A DNA stretch of 64,000 nucleotides from Falsiroseomonas selenitidurans (GTDB lineage: Bacteria; Pseudomonadota; Alphaproteobacteria; Acetobacterales; Acetobacteraceae): assembly GCF_012103215.1 (NCBI RefSeq), contig NZ_JAAVNE010000019.1, forward strand, positions 1 through 64,000. Direction: 5' to 3'. Below, piece after piece: positions 54,231-62,880 of the stretch; positions within the stretch are counted from its first letter, which is position 1; each line of letters opens with the position of its first letter. A model generated the notes under the pieces. It worked only from the letters and a program-made list of their open reading frames with translations. It was not told the origin of the DNA and searched no databases. The translations under genes and the position numbers were made by a program.

Positions 54231-54548
54231 ATGGCCCAGGACCTCACCGTCCTGGTCTTCGACTTCCCGAACGGCGCCTTCGGTCCGGAGCGGACCGAGG
54301 CGCTGAAGCCGCTGGCGGAGGACATCGCCGGCCAGGCCGGGCTGATCTGGAAGATCTGGACGGAAGAACCCGCCGCCGGGCGTGCCGGCGGCGTCTACCT
54401 GTTCGAGACCCGCGCGGCGGCGGAAGCCTACCACGCGATGCATGCGCGCCGCCTGGCGGCCCGCGGCGTGACGGATATCGAGGCGACCTATCGCGGCGTG
54501 AACCAGGCGCTGAGCCTGATCGACCGGGCGCCGATCCCCGCCGGCTGA
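54231..54548 (+). CDS. YdhR-type putative monooxygenase (ferredoxin-like fold)
   Basis: A 105-residue dimeric alpha/beta-barrel-type protein. The GLIWKIWTEEP motif, GGVYLFETRAAAEAYHAMHARRL and C-terminal VNQALSLIDRA match the YdhR family of putative monooxygenases. The family's true reaction is unknown. It ends the sugar-acid operon, three bases after the small upstream gene. Confidence 0.82.
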   Translation: MAQDLTVLVFDFPNGAFGPERTEALKPLAEDIAGQAGLIWKIWTEEPAAGRAGGVYLFETRAAAEAYHAMHARRLAARGVTDIEATYRGVNQALSLIDRAPIPAG

Positions 54549-54554
54549 AACGCG

Positions 54555-54576
54555 CCTCCCCGCCGGAGCGGGGAGG
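54555..54576. terminator. GC hairpin between convergent genes
   Basis: Arms CCTCCCCGC (54555-54563) and GCGGGGAGG (54568-54576) flank a CGGA loop, seven bases after the YdhR stop and before the convergent phytase-like gene. It is the shortest of the junction hairpins in the window. Confidence 0.5.
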
Positions 54577-54591
54577 GCGATCCATCCTTCC

Positions 54592-56802
54592 TCAGTTGCC
54601 CGTCGGCAGGCGGCCGAGGCGCAGGAACTGCGTCTCCCCGGCCGTGCCCTGCACGCCGTCATTGTCCGTCACCGCGAAGGCGTTGCCGGCGGCGTCGATG
54701 GCGAAGCCCTCCAGCTTCTCCTGAACCGTGCCCTGCGCGGCGGCGAGGTCCGGCACCATGTCGCGCAGCAGGCTGCGGGCAACCACCGGCACCTCGGCCG
54801 CGCCCGGCGCGGCCGGCGTCAGGCCAGCCACGGAGACCAGCAGCAGGCGCTTGATCGCCGCCTCGCCCCACTGGTTGTTGCGCTCGATCACCACGAAGCG
54901 GTCCGGCGCCACGGCGGTGATCTCGGAAAGGCCCATCCAGCCGGCCGGCGAACGGTCCAGCGCGATGTGCAGCACGCCCCAGGCGCGGGTCGCCGGCAGG
55001 TAGCGCAGGATCATGGCATGGCCGGCCGGCGCGCCGGTCCAGGGCCGCTGCACGGCGATCCACACCGCCTCATCCGGGCCGGCGCCGGTCACCGTCACGC
55101 CCTCGAAGCCGAAGCGCAGCGCGGTGCCGGCGATCGCCTCCGGCAGGGCGATCTCCTCCTCGATCGCGCCGCTGGCGGAAACCCGCAGCAGCAGGTTCGC
55201 GGTCTTGTTCTGCGCGCGCTCCGGATTGCCTTCCGAGGCCAGCCAGAAGCTGCCATCGGCGCGCATGGCGATGCCCTCGATATCGAGGTTGGCGGCCGGG
55301 CTGCCATTGCGGGTCACCGTCACGCTGGCGGTGATGCGCGCCGGCGTGGCGGTGGCGTCGATGGCCAGGATCTGCGCCTCGGCATAGACGCTGTCGGTGA
55401 CGGCATGGAGATGGCCGGGGCGGCTGCGGTCGGCGGTCAGGCCGGACAACGCGCCCCAGGGGATCGGCGTGCCGGCCGGGCCGTTGTCCGAAACCAGCGT
55501 CGGGTAGGCCGCCGGGCCCGCGCCGAGGCGGTAGAGCGTGAGGGTGGAGCGCAGGCCGGTGCGGGGATTGTCGGCCTCCCCGGCCACCACCAGCAGGTTG
55601 CGCGCGGGGATCGCCAGCAGCCCTTCCGGCGCCACGCCGGTGGGCAGTGCCTGCAGGAATTCCGGCGCCTGGCCCGGGCCGCGGTCCAGCCAGACGCTGA
55701 GCAGCGAGGCGCGCTCGCTGCCCACGAAGATCAGCCGGCGATCACCGAAGCGCGCCACCTCCACGCCCTCCGGCTCATTGCCGCGGGAGCCGGAGCGCGC
55801 CTCGGGGTAGTGGCCCAGGCGGATGGCGAGGTGGTCCAGCAGGTTGCCCGAATCCCATTCCACCGTGCCGTCGCGGCGGAAGATGGTAAAGCCGCGGGAG
55901 CCGGTGACCAGGTCGCCTTCATTGGCGGTGACGAAGCGCTCGTCATCCAGCCAGCGCACCGCATCCGGCTCCCGCACCAGGCCTGCCAGGCGCTGGGTGG
56001 GGCGGATGACGTTGTCGCGGCGGCCATCCACCTGGTCGAGGTCCACCGTGCCGGCGCTGAAATGCGTCACCACCCGGCCCTCGGCCAGATTCACGATGGC
56101 CAGGTGGTTGTTCTCCTGCAGCGTCACCACGGCTTCACCGCGGCTGTTCACGTCGACGAATTCCGGCTCCGGGTCGGTCGGCGCGACGCCGGCCAGGCCG
56201 GTGAGGTCCACCCGGCGCAGCGCGGCGCAATCCAGCCCCGCCTCGGTGATCGGGATCAGGGTCAGGTTACCGGCCGGCAACTGCGGGATGCGGCCGCGGT
56301 CCAGGCGCTCGTCGCGCTCATTCTCGATGACGATGGCCAGGGTGCGGCCATCCGGGCTGATCGCGGTGGCATCCGGCTGGCCGCCGAGTTCGCAGCGCTG
56401 CGCGATGCGGCGGTCCGCGATATCCACCACCACCACCTGGCCGCTGGGGGCAACCTTGTTCGGCGAGGTGTCCAGCACCGCATAGGCACGGGCGCCGCGG
56501 CTGGTGACGGAGGTGGGGTCGCCGCCCAGCGGCAGCAGGCCGGCCGGGCGCGGCGCCGCCGGGTCCGTGATGTCCACGAAGCCCAGCGCGTGCTGGCCAC
56601 CATCCACATAGATCAGCGTGTTGCCATCGGCGGAAGCGGTGACGATCTCAGCCAGGGACCGGACGTTGCGCGGCTGCCCGGCGGGCAGCATCTGCACCGC
56701 CTCGATGGTGGCGATGCGGTTGAACACCGGTGCCTCCTGCGCCAGGGCGGGCAGGGCCGTGAACAGCATGGTGAGAAGGAGGGCGCGGCGGGTGAGGCGC
56801 AT
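54592..56802 (-). CDS. Exported esterase-like phytase-family protein
   Basis: A 736-residue secreted protein with a signal peptide (LTRRALLLTMLFTALPALAQ). The first half contains beta-propeller-like repeats (ISPDGRTLAIVIENE, FVDVNSRGEAVVTLQENNHL), and the C-terminal half matches the PF13449 esterase/phytase-like domain (DIEGIAMRADGSFWLASEGNPE and GLSEITAVAPDRFVVIERNN). Likely periplasmic, perhaps in phosphate or ester scavenging, but enzyme activity is not demonstrated for most members. It is convergent with the sugar-acid operon. Confidence 0.82.
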   Translation of the reverse strand: MRLTRRALLLTMLFTALPALAQEAPVFNRIATIEAVQMLPAGQPRNVRSLAEIVTASADGNTLIYVDGGQHALGFVDITDPAAPRPAGLLPLGGDPTSVTSRGARAYAVLDTSPNKVAPSGQVVVVDIADRRIAQRCELGGQPDATAISPDGRTLAIVIENERDERLDRGRIPQLPAGNLTLIPITEAGLDCAALRRVDLTGLAGVAPTDPEPEFVDVNSRGEAVVTLQENNHLAIVNLAEGRVVTHFSAGTVDLDQVDGRRDNVIRPTQRLAGLVREPDAVRWLDDERFVTANEGDLVTGSRGFTIFRRDGTVEWDSGNLLDHLAIRLGHYPEARSGSRGNEPEGVEVARFGDRRLIFVGSERASLLSVWLDRGPGQAPEFLQALPTGVAPEGLLAIPARNLLVVAGEADNPRTGLRSTLTLYRLGAGPAAYPTLVSDNGPAGTPIPWGALSGLTADRSRPGHLHAVTDSVYAEAQILAIDATATPARITASVTVTRNGSPAANLDIEGIAMRADGSFWLASEGNPERAQNKTANLLLRVSASGAIEEEIALPEAIAGTALRFGFEGVTVTGAGPDEAVWIAVQRPWTGAPAGHAMILRYLPATRAWGVLHIALDRSPAGWMGLSEITAVAPDRFVVIERNNQWGEAAIKRLLLVSVAGLTPAAPGAAEVPVVARSLLRDMVPDLAAAQGTVQEKLEGFAIDAAGNAFAVTDNDGVQGTAGETQFLRLGRLPTGN

Positions 56803-56905
56803 GGGGCGGGCTTCCTGGCTCGGGCCGCGTCAGGTCGCGGCGGTAGGGCAGGTGCCATCCACACCGGCGCGCCGGCAAGACCGTGCCAGGGCCGACATGA
56901 AAGGT

Positions 56906-57328
56906 TCACATGGTATCGCCCGCCGGCGCCGGCCAATAGGTGCCGAAGGACCAGACATGGCCTTCCGGGTCGCGGACGGAGAAGGCGCGGCTGCCATAAT
57001 CCGTGTTCTCCAGCGGCCGCACCACCACGGCGCCGGCGCCGACGGCCCTGGCATGGGCGGCGTCGGCATCCGCGGTGCGGACGTAAAGGCTGCCGGTGAC
57101 GTTGCCGAGTTGGCCGGGCGACTGGCCGAAGTCATCCGGGCGCACGGAGCCCAGCATCACCAGCCCGGCGCCGTCCAGATGCAGCTCCGCATGGGCGATG
57201 CCGCCCGCCCCATCCGGCACCACCAGGCCGCGGCGGAAGCCGAAGGCACGTTCCAGCCAGTCGATCGCGGCGGGCGCGTCCTGGTAGCGCAGGCAGGGGC
57301 AGAGCGTGCCGGGGGCGGGGCCTTCCAT
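56906..57328 (-). CDS. VOC-superfamily (glyoxalase-like) protein
   Basis: A 140-residue vicinal-oxygen-chelate fold protein: CLRYQDAPAAIDWLERAFGF, HAELHLDGAGLVMLGSV, and a second module SLYVRTADADAAHARAVGAGA ending SVRDPEGHVWSFGTY. I start at the ATG 57328. It belongs to the PhnB/YdfR-like group that is often found directly after an AraC regulator, and a decayed AraC gene does lie just upstream. Substrate unknown; metal ligands H/E are plausible. Confidence 0.82.
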   Translation of the reverse strand: MEGPAPGTLCPCLRYQDAPAAIDWLERAFGFRRGLVVPDGAGGIAHAELHLDGAGLVMLGSVRPDDFGQSPGQLGNVTGSLYVRTADADAAHARAVGAGAVVVRPLENTDYGSRAFSVRDPEGHVWSFGTYWPAPAGDTM

Positions 57329-57451
57329 GGCCGGTCTCTCCGAGTGGTTGCGGCGGAAGGCTAGCGCCGTCTCACCGCAAGCGAAGACGGTGGAACGGCT
57401 CCAGCTCATTGTTTCGACGCATTTTCCGAGTCGCCTTGCGAAGCCGCAAGG

Positions 57452-57815
57452 CTAGAAAATGCTCCAGAACAATTCGCGCCTGGTCGGCGAAGCCTGCTTC
57501 CGCCGCCAGCCGAGGTCGCGCGCCAGCGCCGCCACCCCGGTGCGCCCGCGAGGGACCTCGCTCCGCCGCCAGGCTTCCGCCACCGCAGCGGCCGCTCCGC
57601 GCCGAGCGGCGTCAGCATCACCAGCGCGTCCCGGCGGCCGGGTCGGGCCTGGCGACGCCGATGAGTGGCCCGCGGTTGATCGGCTGCACCGCCTCCGCGC
57701 AGGGCATCTTCCGCCGATGCTGCGGCGCCGCGCGGGCTTCGTCGTCGTGCCGGAGGCCGCCCGCCAGCCCGCGCAGCGCCGGGTGCGGCCTGCGCAAGTG
57801 GAAGCGGCACCTCAC
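57452..57815 (-). pseudogene. Decayed AraC-family regulator gene
   Basis: Fragments in three minus-strand frames are recognisable in order. Near 57815 the frame starts with GTG and reads RRPHPALRGLAGGL, then QPINRGPLIGVARPDPAAG, ending at a stop near 57618; this matches the N-terminal domain of AraC regulators paired with VOC genes. Another frame gives LVMLTPLGAERPL, the middle domain. A third gives AALARDLGWRRKQ and stops at 57452, the start of the helix-turn-helix. Total length is less than half of an intact gene, so frameshifts plus internal deletion are inferred. Confidence 0.7.
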
Positions 57816-59347
57816 ATCGTCGCGCCGATCACCCAGGGGGCGAATTCGGCGCCGCCGAAATCATAGCTCTCGCTCTTCGTCCGCTCGCCGCTGGCGACGC
57901 GCAGCATGAGCTCGAAGATGCGCTGGCCGGCCTGCTCGATGGTCTCCTCGCCGGTGACGATGGTGCCGCAATTCACGTCCATGTCCTCCGCCATGCGCTC
58001 ATACATCAGCGTGTTGGTGGCGAGCTTGATGGAGGGGGCGGGCTTGGCGCCGAAGACGCTGCCGCGGCCGGTGGTGAAGCAGACCAGGTTGGCGCCACCG
58101 GCGACCTGGCCGGTGGCGGCGACCGGGTCGTAGCCGGGCGTGTCCATGAAGACGAAGCCCTTCGCCGTGACGGATTCGGCGTAGCGATAGACCTCCACCA
58201 GGTTGGTGGTGCCCGCCTTGGCCATGGCGCCGAGCGACTTTTCCAGGATGGTGGTCAGCCCGCCGGCCTTGTTGCCGGGGGAGGGGTTGGCGTTCATCTC
58301 CGCCCCCTCCTTCGCCGTGTAATCCTCCCACCAGCGCATCAGGTCCACCAGCTTCTCCCCCACTTCGCGGGAGACGGCGCGGCGGGTCAGCAGGTGTTCG
58401 GCGCCGTAGGTCTCCGGGGTCTCGGAGAGGATCACGGTGCCGCCATGGCGCACCACCAGGTCGGACGCATAGCCCAGCGCCGGGTTCGCGGTGATGCCGG
58501 AATAGCCGTCGCTGCCGCCGCATTGCAGGGCCACCACCAGCTCGCTGGCCGGGATGGGTTCGCGCCGCGCGGCATTGGCCTCGGCCAGCACCTCCTTCAC
58601 GAAGGCGATGCCGGCTTCCACGGTCTTCCGCGTGCCGCCCATCTCCTGGATGTCCATGCTGCGCAGCCGACCGGCCAGGCGCTGTTCCTCCAGCAACCCG
58701 CCGAGCTGGTTCACCTCGCAGCCCAGGCCGATGGCGATGACGTGGCTGAAATTGGCGTGCCGCGCATAGCCCGCCAGCGTCCGGCGCAGCAGGCGCAGCG
58801 GCTCGCCCTCCGTCATGCCGCAGCCGGTCTTGTGCGTCAGCGCCACCACGCCATCCACATTCGGGTAGTCGGCCAGCGGGTCGGTGCCGGTGAAGGGGTT
58901 GCGCTTGAAGGCATCGGCGACGAGGTCCGCGACATGGGCGGAGCAGTTCACCGAGGTGATGATGCCGATGTAGTTGCGCGTCGCCGCGCGGCCATCCGGG
59001 CGCCGGAAGCCCATGAAGCTTGCGGGGGTATTGGTGTAGGCGGTCGCCTTCACTTCCCGGCTGTAGGCATAATCCTTGGCGAAATCGCCCATGGCGCAGT
59101 TGTGGGTATGCACCCAGTCGCCGGGCGCGATGGGGGCGGTGGCGAAGCCGATGATCTGGCCGTAGCGGCGGATCTCCTCGCCGGCGGCATGCGGGCGGAT
59201 CGCCACCTTGTGGCCGGGCGGGATGCGCTTTTCGCCGACGGTCACGCCCGGCGCCACGGTGGTGCCGGGCGGCAGCGCGATGCGGGCGATCAGCACGCCG
59301 TCATCAGGGGCCAGGCGGAGCACCGGCGGCAGCGTGGTGGCGTCCAT
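57812..59347 (-). CDS. UxaA-family dehydratase (altronate / D-galactarate dehydratase)
   Basis: A 511-residue enzyme with an N-terminal SAF domain (VLIARIALPPGTTV) and the C-terminal dehydratase domain. Motifs include HTHNCAMGDFAKDY, KTGCGMTEGEP, GLGCEVNQL and LQCGGSDGYSGITANPALG, which hold iron-binding residues in the family. It would remove water from an altronate- or galactarate-type acid to give a 2-keto-3-deoxy acid. It is separated by 3 kb from the IlvD-SDR-FAH operon and may feed a related pathway. Substrate not decidable. Confidence 0.9.
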   Translation of the reverse strand: MDATTLPPVLRLAPDDGVLIARIALPPGTTVAPGVTVGEKRIPPGHKVAIRPHAAGEEIRRYGQIIGFATAPIAPGDWVHTHNCAMGDFAKDYAYSREVKATAYTNTPASFMGFRRPDGRAATRNYIGIITSVNCSAHVADLVADAFKRNPFTGTDPLADYPNVDGVVALTHKTGCGMTEGEPLRLLRRTLAGYARHANFSHVIAIGLGCEVNQLGGLLEEQRLAGRLRSMDIQEMGGTRKTVEAGIAFVKEVLAEANAARREPIPASELVVALQCGGSDGYSGITANPALGYASDLVVRHGGTVILSETPETYGAEHLLTRRAVSREVGEKLVDLMRWWEDYTAKEGAEMNANPSPGNKAGGLTTILEKSLGAMAKAGTTNLVEVYRYAESVTAKGFVFMDTPGYDPVAATGQVAGGANLVCFTTGRGSVFGAKPAPSIKLATNTLMYERMAEDMDVNCGTIVTGEETIEQAGQRIFELMLRVASGERTKSESYDFGGAEFAPWVIGATM

Positions 59348-59373
59348 GGTTGTCTTCCTCCGTTTGGTGGAGC

Positions 59374-62300
59374 CTACGCCGTGTGGGCCTCAGCTTGGAA
59401 GCGGGGGGCCTGGAAGCGGGGGGCTTGAAAGCCGGGCATCTCCCGCACCACCACGCCGGGCTGCCGCGCGGCGAGGTCGGCCAGATGCGCGTGGTGGGTG
59501 AACAGGATGGTCTGGGTGGTCGCGCCGAGGCGCGCCAGAAGGGCGAGCGCGGCGGTCGCCCTTGCATCGTCGAAGCTGGCCAGCAGGTCGTCGGCGATGA
59601 AGGGCAGCGGCTCCGCCGCCGCCGCCTGCGCCTCCACCGCGGCCACGCGCAGCGCCAGGAACAGCTGGTCCCGCGTGCCCTCGCTGAGGGCCTCGACCGG
59701 GCATTCGGTGCGGTCATCGCGCACGGCGCGCAGCAGGGTGCGGCCGGCCTCGTCCTCATCGGTCGCCAGCCGCGTGTAGCGGCCATGCGTCAGCAGGGCG
59801 AAATGCGCGCCGGCGCGGCGCAGCAACGGGCCCTGGCGTTCCTGGCGGATGCGCTCGATCCCTGCCTGCAGCAGGGTGCGAGCCAGGTGCAGCCGGGCAA
59901 AGCGTTCCGCCGCGGCGCCGGCTTCGGCCAGGTGGTGACGGGCCTGCTGGGCATGGGCGGCGGCATCCCGGCCCCGCTGCATGGCGGCGAGGCGCGCCTC
60001 CGCATCCTGGCGCTGCGCACCGAGGGTGGTCAGGCGTTCGCGCAGCGCGGCCTGCTCCGCCTCGATGCGGTGCAGCCGGGCGGTGGCCTGGTCGGGGTCC
60101 GTGCCTTCGGCCTCCGCGCGCAGCGCGGCTTCGGCATGGCCATCGCCCTGGGCGCGCAGCGCGGCTTCCGCCCCGGCGATCGCGGCGCGGCGCTCGGTGC
60201 GGGCGGCGGCGCGGCGGATGGCCTCCTCCAGCGCCGGCAGGCTGTCGGTGCCGGCCAGCGCCTGCAGGGCGCCGATCCGGCGCTCGGCCTCCGCCAGCCG
60301 GGCGCCGGCGGCGGCGGCTTCCTGCCGGCGCTGCTGCAGGCGCTTCGCCAGCGTCGCGTCGTCCTTCGCCGCCTGCCGGGCTGCCTCCAGCCGGCGGCCG
60401 AGCCGGGCGACCCAGGCGGGCGCGGGGTCTTCGCCGGGCGGGAGGCCGAGGCGGTCCAGCACCGCCCCTGTGTCCTGCGCGAAACGGGCGATGGCCTGGG
60501 CCATGTCGGCGACCCGCGCCGCGTCGCCGCGCCAGGCCTTGGCGGCCTCCGCCACGCGGGTCCAGGCGCCGAGGGCACGTTCCACCGCCTCCGCCGAGGC
60601 GTCCGCCGGCAGGCCGAGCGCCTGGGTCGCCGCGCGCCATTGCGGGGCGAAATCCGCCAGCGCCGCGGCGGCGCCGGCCTGGGCCTGCCGCGCCGCCGCC
60701 TGTCGCTCCGCCGCATCCGTGGCAGCCTTGGTCAGGTCGCGGTGCCGCTGCTGCGCCGCCTCGGTGGCATCCAGCTGGTCCTGCGCGCGGTCCAGCAGGG
60801 GGGTGAGGGTGGCCATCCGCGTGTCGGCTGCGGGCAGCACGGTGTGCAGCGTGGCCAGGGCCGTGGCGCGCCGTTCCGCCAGCGCGTCCCGCTGCCGGCG
60901 CGCGGCGGCTTCCTGTTCCGCCAGGCGCAGCACCTCGGCACGGCCGCGGCGCCATTCGGCCATGGTGGCGGCATCCTGGGGCACCAGGCCGGCGGGCTGC
61001 CACAGCGCGGCCCAGGCGGAAACGGCCGCCGCTTCCGCCGCCTCCGCCCGCAGGCTCGTCTCCCGAGCCAGCGGCTGCCGGGCGCGCAGCAGGTCGAGCC
61101 GGGCGCCCTTCGCGGCGTAATCGTTGACGCGGGCGGCATCGTCGGCGCGGGCATCGGCCAGGCGGTCGGCCTCGTCGCGCTGGGCCTCGAAGCGGTCGGG
61201 CAGGGCAGGGTCGGCGGCGCTGCCGGCATCGAGATGTTCGCGCAGTTCGGCCCAGGCCGCATCCCGGCGGGCGCGCGCGGCAGCGATGAGCGCGGCGGTC
61301 GGCACCTTCTCCCCCCGGGCCAGGTCCTGCATCGCCTCCGCCAGCGCCGCGATCTCCTCGGCCAGCGCGGCTTCGGCCTGGCGGGCGGCCGTGATGTCGG
61401 CGGTGGCTTCGGCCAGGCGCCTGGCGGCGGCATCGCATGCCGGCGGCAAGGGCAGCTTCAGCGCGGCAAGGCCGGCGGCGTCGCCGCACCACAGGGGCAG
61501 GGCGGCCAGCGCGGTGGACACCTGCCGGGAGGCTTCCGCCAGGGCGCGTTCCGCCGCTGCCAGTTCCCGGTCCAATGGCCCCTCGCCGCGCGCCGCATCA
61601 ATGGCGCGGCGCAGCGGCGCGGTGGCGGGCGGCGTGGGGCAGGCGCCGAGGCGGGCCTCCGCCGCCTCCCGCTGCCGGGTCGCCTCGGCCAAGGCGGATT
61701 GGGCGCTGGCCAGGGCGGTGGCGCGTTCCGTGCGCTGGCGGATCAGCGCCTGCGCGGCCTGGCGATCCGCGGCACGGGGCAGGGATTCGCGCAGCGCTTC
61801 CGCCGTCGCGCCACTGCCGAGCAGGGCGGCGGCTTCCTCCACCTCCGCCCGGTAGGCCTCCACCTTGCGCTGGACCCCGGGCAGGTCCCGCGCTGCGTCC
61901 AGCGCGCCGGCGCGCTGTTCCGCCAGCAGGTCGATGGCATCCTGTTCCGCCAGCACCGCCGGGTCCTGCGGCAGGGCGGCGGCCTCGGCCTCCAGCGCCT
62001 GCGCCTCCGCGGCTTCGCGCCGCCGGTCCTCGGCGGCCAGGCGGTGATCTTCCAGAAGCCGCCGCAGCGTCGCGGCGGCCTCCGCCGGCAGGCTGGGTGC
62101 ATCGGCCAGGGCCTCGGCGTCCTGGCGCAGCGCATCCAGGCTGGCGAGCAGGGGCAGGATGCGCCGGGCGCGGTTCAGCAGGGCGGCCTCGGCGGCCAGC
62201 GCGTCGCCCTGCGCCGTGGCCTCCTCGATCGCGGTGCAGAGCGTGTCGTATTCCGCCTTGGTCGCCTGCCATTCGCGTGGCCGGATCGCGGCTTCCTCCG

Positions 62301-62880
62301 CCGCGCGGCGCTGCTCGGCCCAGGCATCGGCCGCGGCGGCCAGGGCGCGGCGGCCGCGGCCATCGCCGTGCAGGGCCTTGGCTTCCGCATCCAGCCTCTC
62401 CAGCGCCTTGCGCAGATGCGGCAGGCCCATGCCGGCCAGCAGGCTCTCCCCGGCCTCGCCGCCGCTGGCCAGCAGGGACAGCGCGCCGTCGCGCAGCGTG
62501 GCGCCGTTCAGCCCGTAGGTGGTCTCGAACAGCCCCCGGCTGGCGCCGCCCAGCAGCCGCAGCAGGGCGGCTTCAGGCACCGGGTTTTCCGCCATGTCGA
62601 GCAGCGTGTTCCTGTTGCCCTTGCGCCGCAGGAAGGCGGCGCGGCTGCCATCGTGCCCCAGCACCTCGAACCCCAGGCGCAGCGCGCTGGTCTCGTGCAG
62701 GAAGGCATGGGGGCTGCGCAGCGGAAAGCCCCACAGTGCATCGCCGATGGCGGACAGGGTGGTGGACTTGCCGGCCTCGTTGGGGCCGAGCACCACCACC
62801 AGCGGGGCGGCTTCCGGGAAATCCAGCCGCGTATCCGTCAGATGGCCGTAGCGCAGCAGGTCGAGCCGCAGCAGCCTCAT
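59374..62880 (-). CDS. SbcC/YhaN-like AAA ATPase with long coiled coil
   Basis: A 1168-residue protein. The N-terminal ABC-type half has Walker A LGPNEAGKST (about residues 32-41); the C-terminal half has an ABC signature-like LSEGTRDQLFLALR and Walker B FIADDLLASFDD. Between them lie about 800 residues of Ala/Glu/Arg-rich coiled coil. This plan fits YhaN/SbcC-type DNA repair ATPases, shorter in zinc-hook evidence (no CxxC hook found). Its start overlaps the phosphoesterase stop (ATGA). The C-terminus carries a tandem FQAPR repeat. Confidence 0.88.
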   Translation of the reverse strand: MRLLRLDLLRYGHLTDTRLDFPEAAPLVVVLGPNEAGKSTTLSAIGDALWGFPLRSPHAFLHETSALRLGFEVLGHDGSRAAFLRRKGNRNTLLDMAENPVPEAALLRLLGGASRGLFETTYGLNGATLRDGALSLLASGGEAGESLLAGMGLPHLRKALERLDAEAKALHGDGRGRRALAAAADAWAEQRRAAEEAAIRPREWQATKAEYDTLCTAIEEATAQGDALAAEAALLNRARRILPLLASLDALRQDAEALADAPSLPAEAAATLRRLLEDHRLAAEDRRREAAEAQALEAEAAALPQDPAVLAEQDAIDLLAEQRAGALDAARDLPGVQRKVEAYRAEVEEAAALLGSGATAEALRESLPRAADRQAAQALIRQRTERATALASAQSALAEATRQREAAEARLGACPTPPATAPLRRAIDAARGEGPLDRELAAAERALAEASRQVSTALAALPLWCGDAAGLAALKLPLPPACDAAARRLAEATADITAARQAEAALAEEIAALAEAMQDLARGEKVPTAALIAAARARRDAAWAELREHLDAGSAADPALPDRFEAQRDEADRLADARADDAARVNDYAAKGARLDLLRARQPLARETSLRAEAAEAAAVSAWAALWQPAGLVPQDAATMAEWRRGRAEVLRLAEQEAAARRQRDALAERRATALATLHTVLPAADTRMATLTPLLDRAQDQLDATEAAQQRHRDLTKAATDAAERQAAARQAQAGAAAALADFAPQWRAATQALGLPADASAEAVERALGAWTRVAEAAKAWRGDAARVADMAQAIARFAQDTGAVLDRLGLPPGEDPAPAWVARLGRRLEAARQAAKDDATLAKRLQQRRQEAAAAGARLAEAERRIGALQALAGTDSLPALEEAIRRAAARTERRAAIAGAEAALRAQGDGHAEAALRAEAEGTDPDQATARLHRIEAEQAALRERLTTLGAQRQDAEARLAAMQRGRDAAAHAQQARHHLAEAGAAAERFARLHLARTLLQAGIERIRQERQGPLLRRAGAHFALLTHGRYTRLATDEDEAGRTLLRAVRDDRTECPVEALSEGTRDQLFLALRVAAVEAQAAAAEPLPFIADDLLASFDDARATAALALLARLGATTQTILFTHHAHLADLAARQPGVVVREMPGFQAPRFQAPRFQAEAHTA
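59392..59428. repeat. 15-bp tandem repeat at the 3' end of the YhaN-like gene
   Basis: The unit TGGAAGCGGGGGGCC/T recurs about two and a half times on the plus strand, giving FQAPRFQAPRFQAEA at the C-terminus on the minus strand. It is a candidate slippage site that changes the length of the tail. Confidence 0.6.
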
